Shown here one piece after another: positions 17,957-26,213 of a DNA stretch of 64,000 nt. Made by a program: the position numbers and the translations under genes. The stretch is from Bog-159 sp963818855 (GTDB lineage Bacteria; Acidobacteriota; Terriglobia; Bryobacterales; Bryobacteraceae). How positions within the stretch are numbered: position 1 is the first letter of the stretch; each line of letters starts with the position of its first letter. The stretch lies in the NCBI GenBank assembly GCA_963818855.1, contig CAWFUH010000011.1:558001-622000 (forward strand). Reading direction: 5' to 3'. The notes beneath the pieces were generated by a model. It was given only the letters and a program-made list of their open reading frames with translations, did not search any database and was not told where the DNA came from.

Positions 17957-19236
17957 TCGCGGCACTCGCCTTCGCTGAGTGTCGGCTGCTCCAGCCCCGC
18001 CCGGATGCTGCTGTTGCGGTGTAGGTCGAAAGCGGTCAGGCCGGCATGCGCGTTGTACCAGACCTCCGTTGGTAACTGATGGCGGCGCAGATGATACTTG
18101 AACTTCTGTTCGTCCTTGGCGCCTTTCAATAACATCCAATCGGTGCGTGGATAGCCCACGCCATTGGTAAATACGACGTTCAACCCGAACCCGACCTTGT
18201 TGATGAAGTCGTCCATGTAGGCTTCCAGACTGCCGTCGTAGTTACTCGCAAAGTACAAACGTTCGCCATGATCGAGGTACACCCAGCGCGCAAAATGGAT
18301 CGTGTGCACGCGCGCCAGGCGTCCCTTGGTATAAATGGTACGCGCAGTCAGGTCGATGATCCGCAGGATTATCGCGAGAATGGCGCTGCGAAACCAACCC
18401 GGCTTCAACGTACCCATAGCACTGAATTGATTGGTCACATCGTGATCTTCAAGGAGCGCCAACTGGTCCGCCCACTGCCGCTCCGGGCGCGGCGAAAACT
18501 CGGGGTCAGATTTTTCCTGAGAACGGATTTTCAAGACCAGCAGCAGCAGCGGAATAAATGTCAGCGGCGCTGTCACGATCAGCAGAATCAGTAGCGCCCA
18601 ATCGAGGACATGCCGTAGGGCGAAGCCCATCGGGCTGGGCGCCGCCGGAGTCAGTTTGAGGCGGCCCGCCGCAGTTTCCTTTTCGACAAATGCGCGCAGG
18701 GCCTGGTGAATTACTTGCGGCGAACTGTCGGCCATTCCGGGCGATTTCGAGAGGTGATCGCGCAAAGCCAGGCGCAGCCGCTCCTCGTCGCGCGTCTGTG
18801 CGACCGTCCTCCCCACCCAATTGCAATAGTACGTGGCGGGCCGCTGCTCATTAGCCGTCAGCCACGCGTGCAGATCCGCGTCCGGCGAAAATCCGTCGCA
18901 CAGCGAGAAAATCCGGCGCAGTCCGGGCGCCGCATGCTTCACCAGCAGGCGGATGAATGCGTCGTAGCTTCCATCGAAGTCACCGAGGAAGGCGAGGTAA
19001 ACCGGCGGATCGAGCCGATGGATACCGTATAGCTTGGCGATGTCACCGGTGGTCTGGTCATCCAGGATTACCAATCGCGCGAAATGCAGGTTCTCGAATC
19101 TGCGAAAGGGTATCAGTTCGTTGTCGGGGTTGACAACGCCCGCCTCGAAGTTCATCGTGGCCAGCAACTCGCGCATAGCCCCGATGCGGCTCCGCGGCAG
19201 CTTCGCCATCACCATAAAGCTCGATTGTGGTGTCAT
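17938..19236 (-). CDS. Tandem-module membrane protein of unknown family in the peroxidase operon
   Basis: I do not recognise the family. The ATG at 19236 gives 432 residues; a longer frame to 19335 would overlap the previous stop. Two similar modules flank a membrane hairpin at residues about 209-234 (LDWALLILLIVTAPLTFIPL). Module 1 has LHFARLVILD, then YLAFLGDFDGSYDAF and ATYYCNWVGRTV; module 2 has IHFARWVYLD, then YFASNYDGSLEAYM and TEVWYNAHAGLT. The matching order shows an internal duplication. The modules are about 120 residues, in the size range of a ferredoxin-like fold, perhaps haem- or flavin-binding. The position between a small conserved protein and DyP suggests a partner in peroxide or lipid oxidation. 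Confidence 0.75.
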   Translation of the reverse strand: MTPQSSFMVMAKLPRSRIGAMRELLATMNFEAGVVNPDNELIPFRRFENLHFARLVILDDQTTGDIAKLYGIHRLDPPVYLAFLGDFDGSYDAFIRLLVKHAAPGLRRIFSLCDGFSPDADLHAWLTANEQRPATYYCNWVGRTVAQTRDEERLRLALRDHLSKSPGMADSSPQVIHQALRAFVEKETAAGRLKLTPAAPSPMGFALRHVLDWALLILLIVTAPLTFIPLLLLVLKIRSQEKSDPEFSPRPERQWADQLALLEDHDVTNQFSAMGTLKPGWFRSAILAIILRIIDLTARTIYTKGRLARVHTIHFARWVYLDHGERLYFASNYDGSLEAYMDDFINKVGFGLNVVFTNGVGYPRTDWMLLKGAKDEQKFKYHLRRHQLPTEVWYNAHAGLTAFDLHRNSSIRAGLEQPTLSEGECREWAALL

Positions 19237-19252
19237 TGAATGCAGCGGCGTT

Positions 19253-19296
19253 GAAGCGCCCGGCCCAGAGGGCACCCCGCTAAAGCCCACCCTCCG
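19253..19296. repeat. Diverged copy of the dispersed GGCTAAAGCC-type palindromic repeat
   Basis: Between two genes of the peroxidase operon lies a string with GTTGAAGCGC, CCGCTAAAGCCC and ACCCTCC, in the same order as the copies at 46112, 58280 and 62030. It is the least conserved copy. It may form a short hairpin in the mRNA. Confidence 0.45.
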
Positions 19297-19297
19297 C

Positions 19298-19765
19298 TTA
19301 GACCTGCGGCACCGCAAATTGGAGGCAAAAATCAATGAGCCGGCTCTTGTCCCAATAGACTTTGCCCAAGTAAAAATTTGCCGCGATCAGCCGGATTTCA
19401 TCCCGGATCCAATGCGCCACTAACGAAGTTTTGGAGTAATCCAGAACGATGCAGTCCTTACCGTCGAGCCAGCTCTTGTCCACGTAGACTTCAGCCACGA
19501 TCGCGTTCAGTCCGAACGGCAGGATACGATTCGTCAGCACCCCGCGTTTGCCATCGAACGTCTTCCCCTGCCAGGCAAAGAAACTGACGAATTCGGCAAT
19601 CTCGGGGCTGAATACGGTCCCTGGCGCGATGATGGCCGTGCCCTTGGCCTCGCCATCCGGGATAGGTCCCGGCGGACTCGCCTTGAAAAGATCATCCAGT
19701 TGCGCCTGGCTCATTTTCATTAGCTGCGCCGGACCTAAGGCGCTCGTGCCCGTAGCTGTCTCCAT
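19298..19765 (-). CDS. Conserved protein of unknown function, first gene of the peroxidase operon
   Basis: A 155-residue protein with no signal peptide. The first 35 residues are helical and Met/Gln-rich (LMKMSQAQLDDLFKAS), then a beta-rich domain: GTAIIAPGTVFSPEIAEFVS, FAWQGKTFDGKRGVLTNRIL, DCIVLDYSKTSLVAHWIRDE and FYLGKVYWDKSRLIDFCLQF. The pattern of strands ending in FYLGKVYW looks like a small beta-barrel of lipocalin type, but this is a guess from pattern only. It has a good ribosome site (GGAGGG) and the strong promoter at 19784-19821, so it is the leader of the DyP transcript. Confidence 0.75.
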   Translation of the reverse strand: METATGTSALGPAQLMKMSQAQLDDLFKASPPGPIPDGEAKGTAIIAPGTVFSPEIAEFVSFFAWQGKTFDGKRGVLTNRILPFGLNAIVAEVYVDKSWLDGKDCIVLDYSKTSLVAHWIRDEIRLIAANFYLGKVYWDKSRLIDFCLQFAVPQV

Positions 19766-19783
19766 TTCACCCTCCGTTTAAAG

Positions 19784-19821
19784 AGTGACAATATTATCAC
19801 TACCGTTTCGGATATTGTCAA
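19784..19821 (-). promoter_or_regulatory. Promoter with overlapping operator for the peroxidase operon
   Basis: On the minus strand TTGACA (19816-19821), a 17-base spacer and GATAAT (19793-19798) form a near-perfect sigma-70 promoter in an AT-rich island. The 18-base near-palindrome AGTGATAATATTGTCACT at 19784-19801 covers the -10 box; its 5-base outer arms and 6-base centre match exactly. The -35 region carries a second ACAATAT-like half. A repressor of Rrf2, GntR or MarR type could sit here. The transcript would start near 19786 with a short leader and a GGAGGG site. Confidence 0.75.
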
Positions 19822-19839
19822 TAAATTTTCAAATTTAAC

Positions 19840-21711
19840 TTATCTGCGGGCGCCCAGAATCACATCGGCGGCCTTCTCGCCGATCATGTAAATCGCGCTG
19901 GCAATGAAAAAACCGGGAATGCGGGGAAATACGGAGGCATCCACTACTCTCAAATCCCGCACTCCGTGCACGCGGAAGTCACTATCCAGCACGCCGCCGT
20001 TTTCGCGCCGTCCAATGGCGCAAGTACACGAAGCATGATGACCCCAGGCATGGCTCCGCACGAATTCCCGCAGCTCGCCGTCGCTTTGAAGTGGCGCGCC
20101 CGGCAGTTCCTCTTCCGCGATCAAGTCCTGCCCGCCCCGGCTTTTCAATTTCGCAGTCAACCGCCGGACAAATCGTACTCCGTCCACCACGGCGGCCAGA
20201 TCTTCATCTCCGCCTTCCCGAAAAGAATGGAAATCGATCCGCGGGGTGTCTCGCGGATCGTTCGATCGCAGGGTCACTTCACCGGAGCGGTTCCGCGCGT
20301 GCGCCTTCAACACTACCCACGTGAGGTAATTCCGCTCTTGCGCAAAGATCCGGGAATAACCGGGTGCATATCCGGAAAAGCGCGCCAGTAAACACATGCA
20401 GAATAAGTCGGGCAGCTCGTCCGCGGCAGGGGAGCGGCGGAACACAGTCAAAACCGATCCGTTGGTGGCATAGATGCCGCATCGGCCGGCCTGCCATTCC
20501 TTGAATTGCGGATCGTTGGTGGTAAATGTAGCGCCCTGGTAGGCAGCCCAAGCTTCGAAATTCATCCGGTTCACCACGCCCACCTCGTACCGGTCCTGGA
20601 GATTTTTCCCCACGCCCGGCAGGTCCACGCGGACCGGAATTCCATGACATTCGAGCGTGTCGCGCGGACCGATACCGGACAGCATCAGCAGTTGCGGCGT
20701 GTTAAACGCGCCCCCCGCCAGAATCACCTCGCAGGAGGCGGAGAGCGTGGCTATCTCGCCCGGCGCGGGGGTGGGATCGGCATGCGCGCGGTAGAGCCGC
20801 TCGCCGCGCAGGTATTCGACGCCCGTGGCGCGGTTGTCGCGGTCCAGAAGCACGCGCGTCACTAGCGCGTTCAGCACTATTCGCAGCCGGTCGGGATACT
20901 TACGCGCCACGTCGCGCACCCGTTCCCGCGATCCTGTGCGGGCGTGCCCGCGGGTGGTCAGCGGCAAATAGCGAATGCCGGTCGCGTTCGCCTGAACCAA
21001 TCGCCAATCGTTGGGATCGAGACCGCTTTCGAGATCCCAGCGAAGATGCTCCGCCGCCTGTCCGTCCTCTTTCAGCGCTTCGCAGGCGGCATCCTTGATC
21101 GTATCAGCCAGAGGAACATTCTGCAGCATGGCCAATGGAAGCGCTGTTTCGGTGGTGAGCCATCCGTGCCATCCGTGCCGCGACGGATTCAGTCCCAACT
21201 CCGCCAAGCGGCGAAACACCGGACGATGTGCGCAGCATTCCATCCGCTCGAAATACGTCCGCATGCGGGCCGCGTCCCAGCTCTGGTCACCGGTCAGGTC
21301 GCGAATGAAATCCCAGTCCGCGTTATGCGGATAAACCAGGATCATGGCATTGTGCGCGGTGCATCCGCCCAAAGTGCCGGCGCGTGGATAGAGGACGCCG
21401 CCCTGCGTGGCGCAGTAATTCGGGTCGCGCCGCTGTTCGCTTTCGTCCGCGTAATGCCGCACGAAGAAATCCCACTTCATGGAGGAATTTTCCGACGCGA
21501 AAGCGTGAAATGCGGGTACATCGTAATCCGCCGGCAGCCGATTGCGTTCCGGATCGACGGCATCGCCGCCCGACAATTCCTGCGGGTCGCCGCCGGCCTC
21601 CAGCAGAACTACCCGCCGTCCCTCCTCGGCTAAACGCGCGGCAACTGTACCACCCCCCGCACCTGAGCCGACCACGATGTACTCACAATCGGTTGGCGGC
21701 GCGTTACTCAA
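19840..21711 (-). CDS. GMC-family FAD-dependent oxidoreductase
   Basis: A 623-residue flavoprotein. The N-terminus has the dinucleotide-binding motif VVGSGAGGGTVAARLAEEG and an LLEAGG that closes it. The GMC signature region is NAMILVYPHNADWDF, the FAD-contact motif is GGAFNTPQLLMLSGIGP, and the active-site histidine region is AWGHHASCTCAIG near residue 540, followed by VVDASVFPRIPG. These enzymes oxidise alcohols or sugars and reduce oxygen or a c-type cytochrome. There is no signal peptide. The TTG start at 21711 overlaps the corrected stop of the catalase-like gene, so translation is coupled. It is the second gene of the catalase-GMC pair, upstream of the DyP promoter. Confidence 0.9.
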   Translation of the reverse strand: MSNAPPTDCEYIVVGSGAGGGTVAARLAEEGRRVVLLEAGGDPQELSGGDAVDPERNRLPADYDVPAFHAFASENSSMKWDFFVRHYADESEQRRDPNYCATQGGVLYPRAGTLGGCTAHNAMILVYPHNADWDFIRDLTGDQSWDAARMRTYFERMECCAHRPVFRRLAELGLNPSRHGWHGWLTTETALPLAMLQNVPLADTIKDAACEALKEDGQAAEHLRWDLESGLDPNDWRLVQANATGIRYLPLTTRGHARTGSRERVRDVARKYPDRLRIVLNALVTRVLLDRDNRATGVEYLRGERLYRAHADPTPAPGEIATLSASCEVILAGGAFNTPQLLMLSGIGPRDTLECHGIPVRVDLPGVGKNLQDRYEVGVVNRMNFEAWAAYQGATFTTNDPQFKEWQAGRCGIYATNGSVLTVFRRSPAADELPDLFCMCLLARFSGYAPGYSRIFAQERNYLTWVVLKAHARNRSGEVTLRSNDPRDTPRIDFHSFREGGDEDLAAVVDGVRFVRRLTAKLKSRGGQDLIAEEELPGAPLQSDGELREFVRSHAWGHHASCTCAIGRRENGGVLDSDFRVHGVRDLRVVDASVFPRIPGFFIASAIYMIGEKAADVILGARR

Positions 21712-22952
21712 AGGTTTCGTCTCCGGTCGGTTCGTACAGGGGCACGCTGTTCATGCTGTGGCGCAGTCTGGAAAGGGTTTCGTACATGCGCCGCCGCGCC
21801 CGGCTTTGATTACCCAACGGGCGATGCTCGGGAACAGCAGTGCCACGGATTATAAGACAGCAGCCTGGCGAAATTCAGTTGTGCCGGTGAATCGAATTTC
21901 TGCCTGGGAATCCGCAAGGTGGCCGCCGATACGCGCGGCGAAAGCTTCTCCGGCCAAAGCACGGCATTGTTTTCGATGGGCATGAGGTACGGATCGGTCT
22001 GGCGCTGCAGGCGGATATCGAATTCGACATCTTCTTCCGCCAACGTCGCGACCATGGCATTGCGCAGATAATCGTCGGGCGGACGCAGGGGCAGCCGCGG
22101 TATTGGCGTGCGGCGTTTCCGGAGCGGCCACACCGAGTACTGCATCGCCTGCCCGTCGCCTAGCAGATACGGGACGCAACTGAAGTAGGGCGCCTCAAAC
22201 GGGCTGCTCTGCGTCTTGATCCACAGCCCCTGCATGATCAGATCCAGGATGTGGTGCCGGCGAAAATTGACGAAATAGAAGATCTGGGTGTTTTTGCCGC
22301 TCTCCACCTGTAACTGCGCGTTGGCCTTGGTATCGGGCGTGACGAACGTCGGCGTAGAAACCCCGAACATGTCCTGTGTGAATTTCTCATCGTCCAGTAA
22401 TTTGGGCCCAGGCACGCCCATCAGCTTGATGCTGATGCTCATGAACCCAACATCGTCGATGTCCGGCGTAATGTAAGGGCCGGGCCCGGAGAATCGCACC
22501 CATGCCTTGTACGTGCGCGGCTGGGCATATATGCCGTGCCGCAACTCAGGTGGAAGACCGTCATGGACCACAAACTCGCCGCGCACAATCCCGTGCGTCT
22601 TGGTATTGCCGCCGCGCTCGAACCGGCCGGGTTTCCACAGCGTCCGCATCTGGCTTTCGAAGCTGGCGATGATCGAGTCGAGGTAGGCTTCCTCATCGGG
22701 CATGAGCTTTTCCTCGGCGATCCCCAGCCCGTCCTGCGGGCGGCTCCGATTGATCATCGCCGTAACCAGGGTGGCGACGGGATCGCGCAGCACCGCGTCG
22801 AATGCCGGACGAAGCAGCGGATCGAAGCGCCGTTCCAGATGTACGAGCGCGGTAGATGTATCCGCCAGCCAGTTCAGGAAGCCCGAGCCGGTGTCAGCCT
22901 TCGGGATGGGCCGATCGGGATTCAAGGCTGCTTCAGGCGCCGGACCGGACAT
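21704..22952 (-). CDS. Catalase-family haem protein, C-terminus shifted by one base
   Basis: The protein has the catalase-like pattern KTHGIVRGEFVVHDGLPPEL, then AWVRFSGPGPY, FTQDMFGVSTPTFV and FDSPAQLNFARLLSYNPWHC. It lacks the first 60 residues or so of true catalases, like the SrpA-type and lipoxygenase-linked haem proteins, so peroxidase or allene-oxide-like chemistry is possible. The written frame stops at 21810 after ASPVG, but removing one base at about 21830-21840 gives PEHRPLGNQSRARRRMY and then YEPTGDETFE with a stop at 21704-21706, a normal family C-terminus. The corrected stop overlaps the GMC start. No signal peptide. Confidence 0.85.
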
Positions 22953-22990
22953 AATTGTTCCTCAGCATAAGTTAGTGCGTCGTGGGCGCG

Positions 22991-23011
22991 CTTCGTTACA
23001 TCTTCGTTACA
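22991..23011. repeat. Two tandem copies of CTTCGTTACA, possible operator
   Basis: CTTCGTTACA occurs at 22991-23000 and again at 23002-23011, an 11-base period, about one helical turn. On the minus strand it reads TGTAACGAAG twice, about 40-60 bases before the catalase-like ATG. Direct repeats one helical turn apart are typical regulator sites; a promoter with GTAAC-type -35 is another reading. Confidence 0.45.
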
Positions 23012-23021
23012 CCGCGTCCCT

Positions 23022-26000
23022 TTACCGCACCATGATGGGCTTCACGCCCTGCTGCTCGACGGCACGCTGCAACGCGGGCAAATCAGTCTGCTGCATGTCC
23101 GACCAGCGCTTCATATACTGGCCGACTTCAGCCTTCACCTTCTCAAATTGCTGCAACGCAGCCTCGGTTGGCGCGGAGTCGGATTCGCTGTCCACAATCA
23201 GAGCCAAGCCCGCCAGGCTGCCATCCACGCCCAGGCCGTAGTTAAGAGAATCCTCGTTGGCCTTGATCTTCAAGTTCAGCAAACGGTCTTGCAACGCGCC
23301 CAGCTTCTCGTCGAGCGCCTGCGCTTCGGCCAGTTTCACCCGCTTGTATAGATCCTGCAGTTGCGCCCGCAGATCGATAATTTGGTTGGCGGCGGTGTAC
23401 ACGCGCGTCAATTCGGCGTGGATCTCCGTTAGTGCCGCGAACTGCTTTTCCAGGTCAGCCGGCGTGGCCTTGACGCGCGGATCGAGCTTCAACTCCAGCG
23501 GCGCCGTGAGCACCTTGTCATCCACCGTGAGCTTCACCTGGTATTTTCCGGGCAGCGCCATGGGACCCTTGGATCCGCCCTCGTATTCGAACAGGTAATA
23601 ATCTTTCACGCGCGGCGCGCCTTCGTAACGCAGATCCCAAACGAACCGGTTCATTCCGGGCTTGATTTCAAGCTGGTTCTTGGGCTTCTCATCATCGGGA
23701 TCGAGCGGCTCCTCCAATGGCACCGGCTCGGTCGACGAGTACCGGCGCACCGGCTTACCGGAGGCATCCAGAATTTCCAGGCTGGCGGCCTTGGGTTTCT
23801 CTTTCAAGTCGAAATAGACGACCGCGCCGGGCGGCGGATTCTGGCCGGACGTGGGCGCTTCCTTTGGTGTGGACGCGGAGTGCATGCGCCAGGCCGGCGC
23901 CGGATCGTACAACCAGACTGCCGCTTGGCGCGACGCATCGGTCGCCTGGCGCAGCGGCGAGATATCGTCGAGAATCCAGAAGGAGCGCCCGTGGGTGGCC
24001 AGCACCAGGTCGTTATCATGAATCGCCAGGTCGTGCACCGGCACAGTGGGCAGATTCAGTTGCAGGGATTCCCATTTCGCACCGGCGTTGTATGAAACAA
24101 AAACACCTGTTTCCGTTCCAGCGAACAGCAGGCCCTTGCGCTTGGGATCTTCGCGAACGGCGCGCACGAACGAGCCTTCGGGGATGCCCTCGACCAGCAG
24201 TTTCCAAGTTGCGCCGTAATCCGTGGTGGCGTAGATGTAGGGCCGCAGGTCGTCGTTGGCATGCCGGTCCACCGCTACCCAGGCCGTGCCGGGATCGTGC
24301 GGCGAGGCATCGATCTGGCTGATCTTGCTCCATTCGGGCATCTCCTTGGGCGTGACGTCCGCCCAATTCTTGCCGCCGTCGCGCGTGACGTGCACCAGCC
24401 CATCGTCGGCGCCCGCCCAGATCAGCCCTTTCACCAGCGGCGACTCGGCCACCGCGAAGATAGTGTCGTAATATTCCGTGCCGGTGTCGTCTATGGTAAT
24501 AGGGCCGCCGGAGGGCTGCTGCTTGCTCTTGTCGTTGCGGGTGAGGTCGCCGGAGATGGCTTCCCAGTGTATGCCTGCGTCGGTGGTGCGAAAAAGGCGT
24601 TCGCCACCGTGGTAGAGCACGTTCGGATCGTGGGGCGAAATCAGCAGCGGGGCGGTCCACTGGAAGCGGTGCTCCAGGTTCGCCGCTCCCTTGCCGTCAC
24701 TCAGGACCGCCGACACACCTACAGTTTTCGCCTGGCCCGTGCGGCGATCGAACATCGTCAGTAGACCCTGGTAATCGCCAGCGAATACGATGTCCGGATC
24801 GGGCAAGTAAGGCGCGATGTATCCCGCCTCGCCGCCGCCCACCGGATACCAGTCCTCGCGCTCGATGGTCCCGCCCTCGGAGCCGCGGGTGGCGATCGCC
24901 ACGCTGGAATTATCCTGCTGCGAGCCGTACAAGTAATACGGAAAACGATTGTCGGAGATTACGTGATAGAACTGCGCGGTGGGTTGATTGTCCTGCGCGG
25001 TCCAGTGCTCGCCGCCATCCACTGTGACGGTGGCGCCGCCGTCGTCGGTCTGGATCATGCGCTTGGTATTCAGGGGATCGATCCATAGCCCGTGATTATC
25101 GCCATGCGGCACTTTGATCTTGTTGAAGGTGCGGCCGCCGTCAATGGAGCGGTGAAATTCGACATTCAGAATGTAGACCGTGTTGGGGTCCTTGGGATCG
25201 GCCACCACGTGCATGTAATACCAGGCGCGCTGCGTGAGGCGGTGATCGGGATTGATCAACTCCCACTTGTCGCCGCCATCGTCGGAACGATAGAGTCCGC
25301 CGCGGCGCGCTTCGATAAGCGCCCAGACGCGGTCGGAATTGGCGGCCACCGCCACACCGATTTTTCCGTAAGGTCCCTCGGGCAGACCTTCGCCATCGAG
25401 CTTCTTCCACGTGGTTCCGCCATCGCCGGAGCGATACAGGCCGCTGCCGGGGCCGCCGCTCGAGAGGGTCCAGGGCTGGCGGCGCACCTGCCACATGGCG
25501 GCGAAGAGGACGTGCGAATTGTGCGGATCAAAGGCCACATCGATGCCGCCGGTGTTGTCGTCCACGAACAGGACTTTGGTCCAGGTCTTGCCGCCGTCGG
25601 TGGTACGGAAGATGCCGCGCTCGGGATTTGGCCCGTAAGGGTGGCCCAGGGCGGCCACGAAGACGATATCGGGATCGCGCGGATCGACGATCAGCTTTCC
25701 GATGGCGCGCGAATCGCGCAGCCCCACGTTCTTCCAGGTTTTGCCGGCGTCGACCGACTTGTAGACGCCATCGCCGGTGGCGGCGTTGCCCCGGATGCAG
25801 CCTTCGCCCGTGCCCGCGTAGACGATGTTAGGATCGGACGGCGCGATCGCCAGGCTTCCGATGGAAGAGGATTTCTCATGATCGAAGACCGGCTTCCAGG
25901 TAGTCGCGCCATCGGTGGATTTCCAGATGCCGCCGCCGGTGGCGCCGAAGTAGTATGTGGTGGGGTCGCCCGCCACTCCGGAGGCAGTCAGCGAACGGCC

Positions 26001-26138
26001 GCCGCGAAACGGGCCGATCGCGCGATACTGCATGCCCTGCTCTTCCTTCTTTTTGTCTTTGTCCTTGTCGTCCGCCGCGGTTTGCGCAAGCGCAGCCGCG
26101 GCCATGCAAAAAGCGGCGAGACTGCGAATCGAAATCAT
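23022..26138 (-). CDS. Sortilin/BNR-type beta-propeller protein, secreted
   Basis: The ATG at 26138 gives a signal peptide (SIRSLAAFCMAAAALAQ) and then about 1020 residues. The next part is rich in D/K/E (ADDKDKDKKKEEQ). The body is a string of BNR/Asp-box repeats, SxDGGxTW type, such as KSTDGATTWKPV, KSVDAGKTWKNV, RTTDGGKTWTKV, RSGDGGTTWKKL and RSDDGGDKWELI, forming two seven-bladed propellers (about residues 40-750), then a beta-sandwich and a helical C-terminus. The family is often labelled a glycosyl hydrolase by similarity, but Asp boxes alone do not prove catalysis. An upstream frame to 26189 lacks a signal peptide. Confidence 0.88.
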   Translation of the reverse strand: MISIRSLAAFCMAAAALAQTAADDKDKDKKKEEQGMQYRAIGPFRGGRSLTASGVAGDPTTYYFGATGGGIWKSTDGATTWKPVFDHEKSSSIGSLAIAPSDPNIVYAGTGEGCIRGNAATGDGVYKSVDAGKTWKNVGLRDSRAIGKLIVDPRDPDIVFVAALGHPYGPNPERGIFRTTDGGKTWTKVLFVDDNTGGIDVAFDPHNSHVLFAAMWQVRRQPWTLSSGGPGSGLYRSGDGGTTWKKLDGEGLPEGPYGKIGVAVAANSDRVWALIEARRGGLYRSDDGGDKWELINPDHRLTQRAWYYMHVVADPKDPNTVYILNVEFHRSIDGGRTFNKIKVPHGDNHGLWIDPLNTKRMIQTDDGGATVTVDGGEHWTAQDNQPTAQFYHVISDNRFPYYLYGSQQDNSSVAIATRGSEGGTIEREDWYPVGGGEAGYIAPYLPDPDIVFAGDYQGLLTMFDRRTGQAKTVGVSAVLSDGKGAANLEHRFQWTAPLLISPHDPNVLYHGGERLFRTTDAGIHWEAISGDLTRNDKSKQQPSGGPITIDDTGTEYYDTIFAVAESPLVKGLIWAGADDGLVHVTRDGGKNWADVTPKEMPEWSKISQIDASPHDPGTAWVAVDRHANDDLRPYIYATTDYGATWKLLVEGIPEGSFVRAVREDPKRKGLLFAGTETGVFVSYNAGAKWESLQLNLPTVPVHDLAIHDNDLVLATHGRSFWILDDISPLRQATDASRQAAVWLYDPAPAWRMHSASTPKEAPTSGQNPPPGAVVYFDLKEKPKAASLEILDASGKPVRRYSSTEPVPLEEPLDPDDEKPKNQLEIKPGMNRFVWDLRYEGAPRVKDYYLFEYEGGSKGPMALPGKYQVKLTVDDKVLTAPLELKLDPRVKATPADLEKQFAALTEIHAELTRVYTAANQIIDLRAQLQDLYKRVKLAEAQALDEKLGALQDRLLNLKIKANEDSLNYGLGVDGSLAGLALIVDSESDSAPTEAALQQFEKVKAEVGQYMKRWSDMQQTDLPALQRAVEQQGVKPIMVR

Positions 26139-26213
26139 AGAGCAGATCTTACCGCAGTGCCGGCTATGCACGTCATGCTCTCCCCGCACTCGTGAAATGG
26201 CGATAATGAGCGC

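Noticed and set aside
25092..26195. A 367-residue open frame opposite the sortilin-like gene
   Set aside because: The composition is that of an antisense shadow; the BNR repeats are in the other strand.
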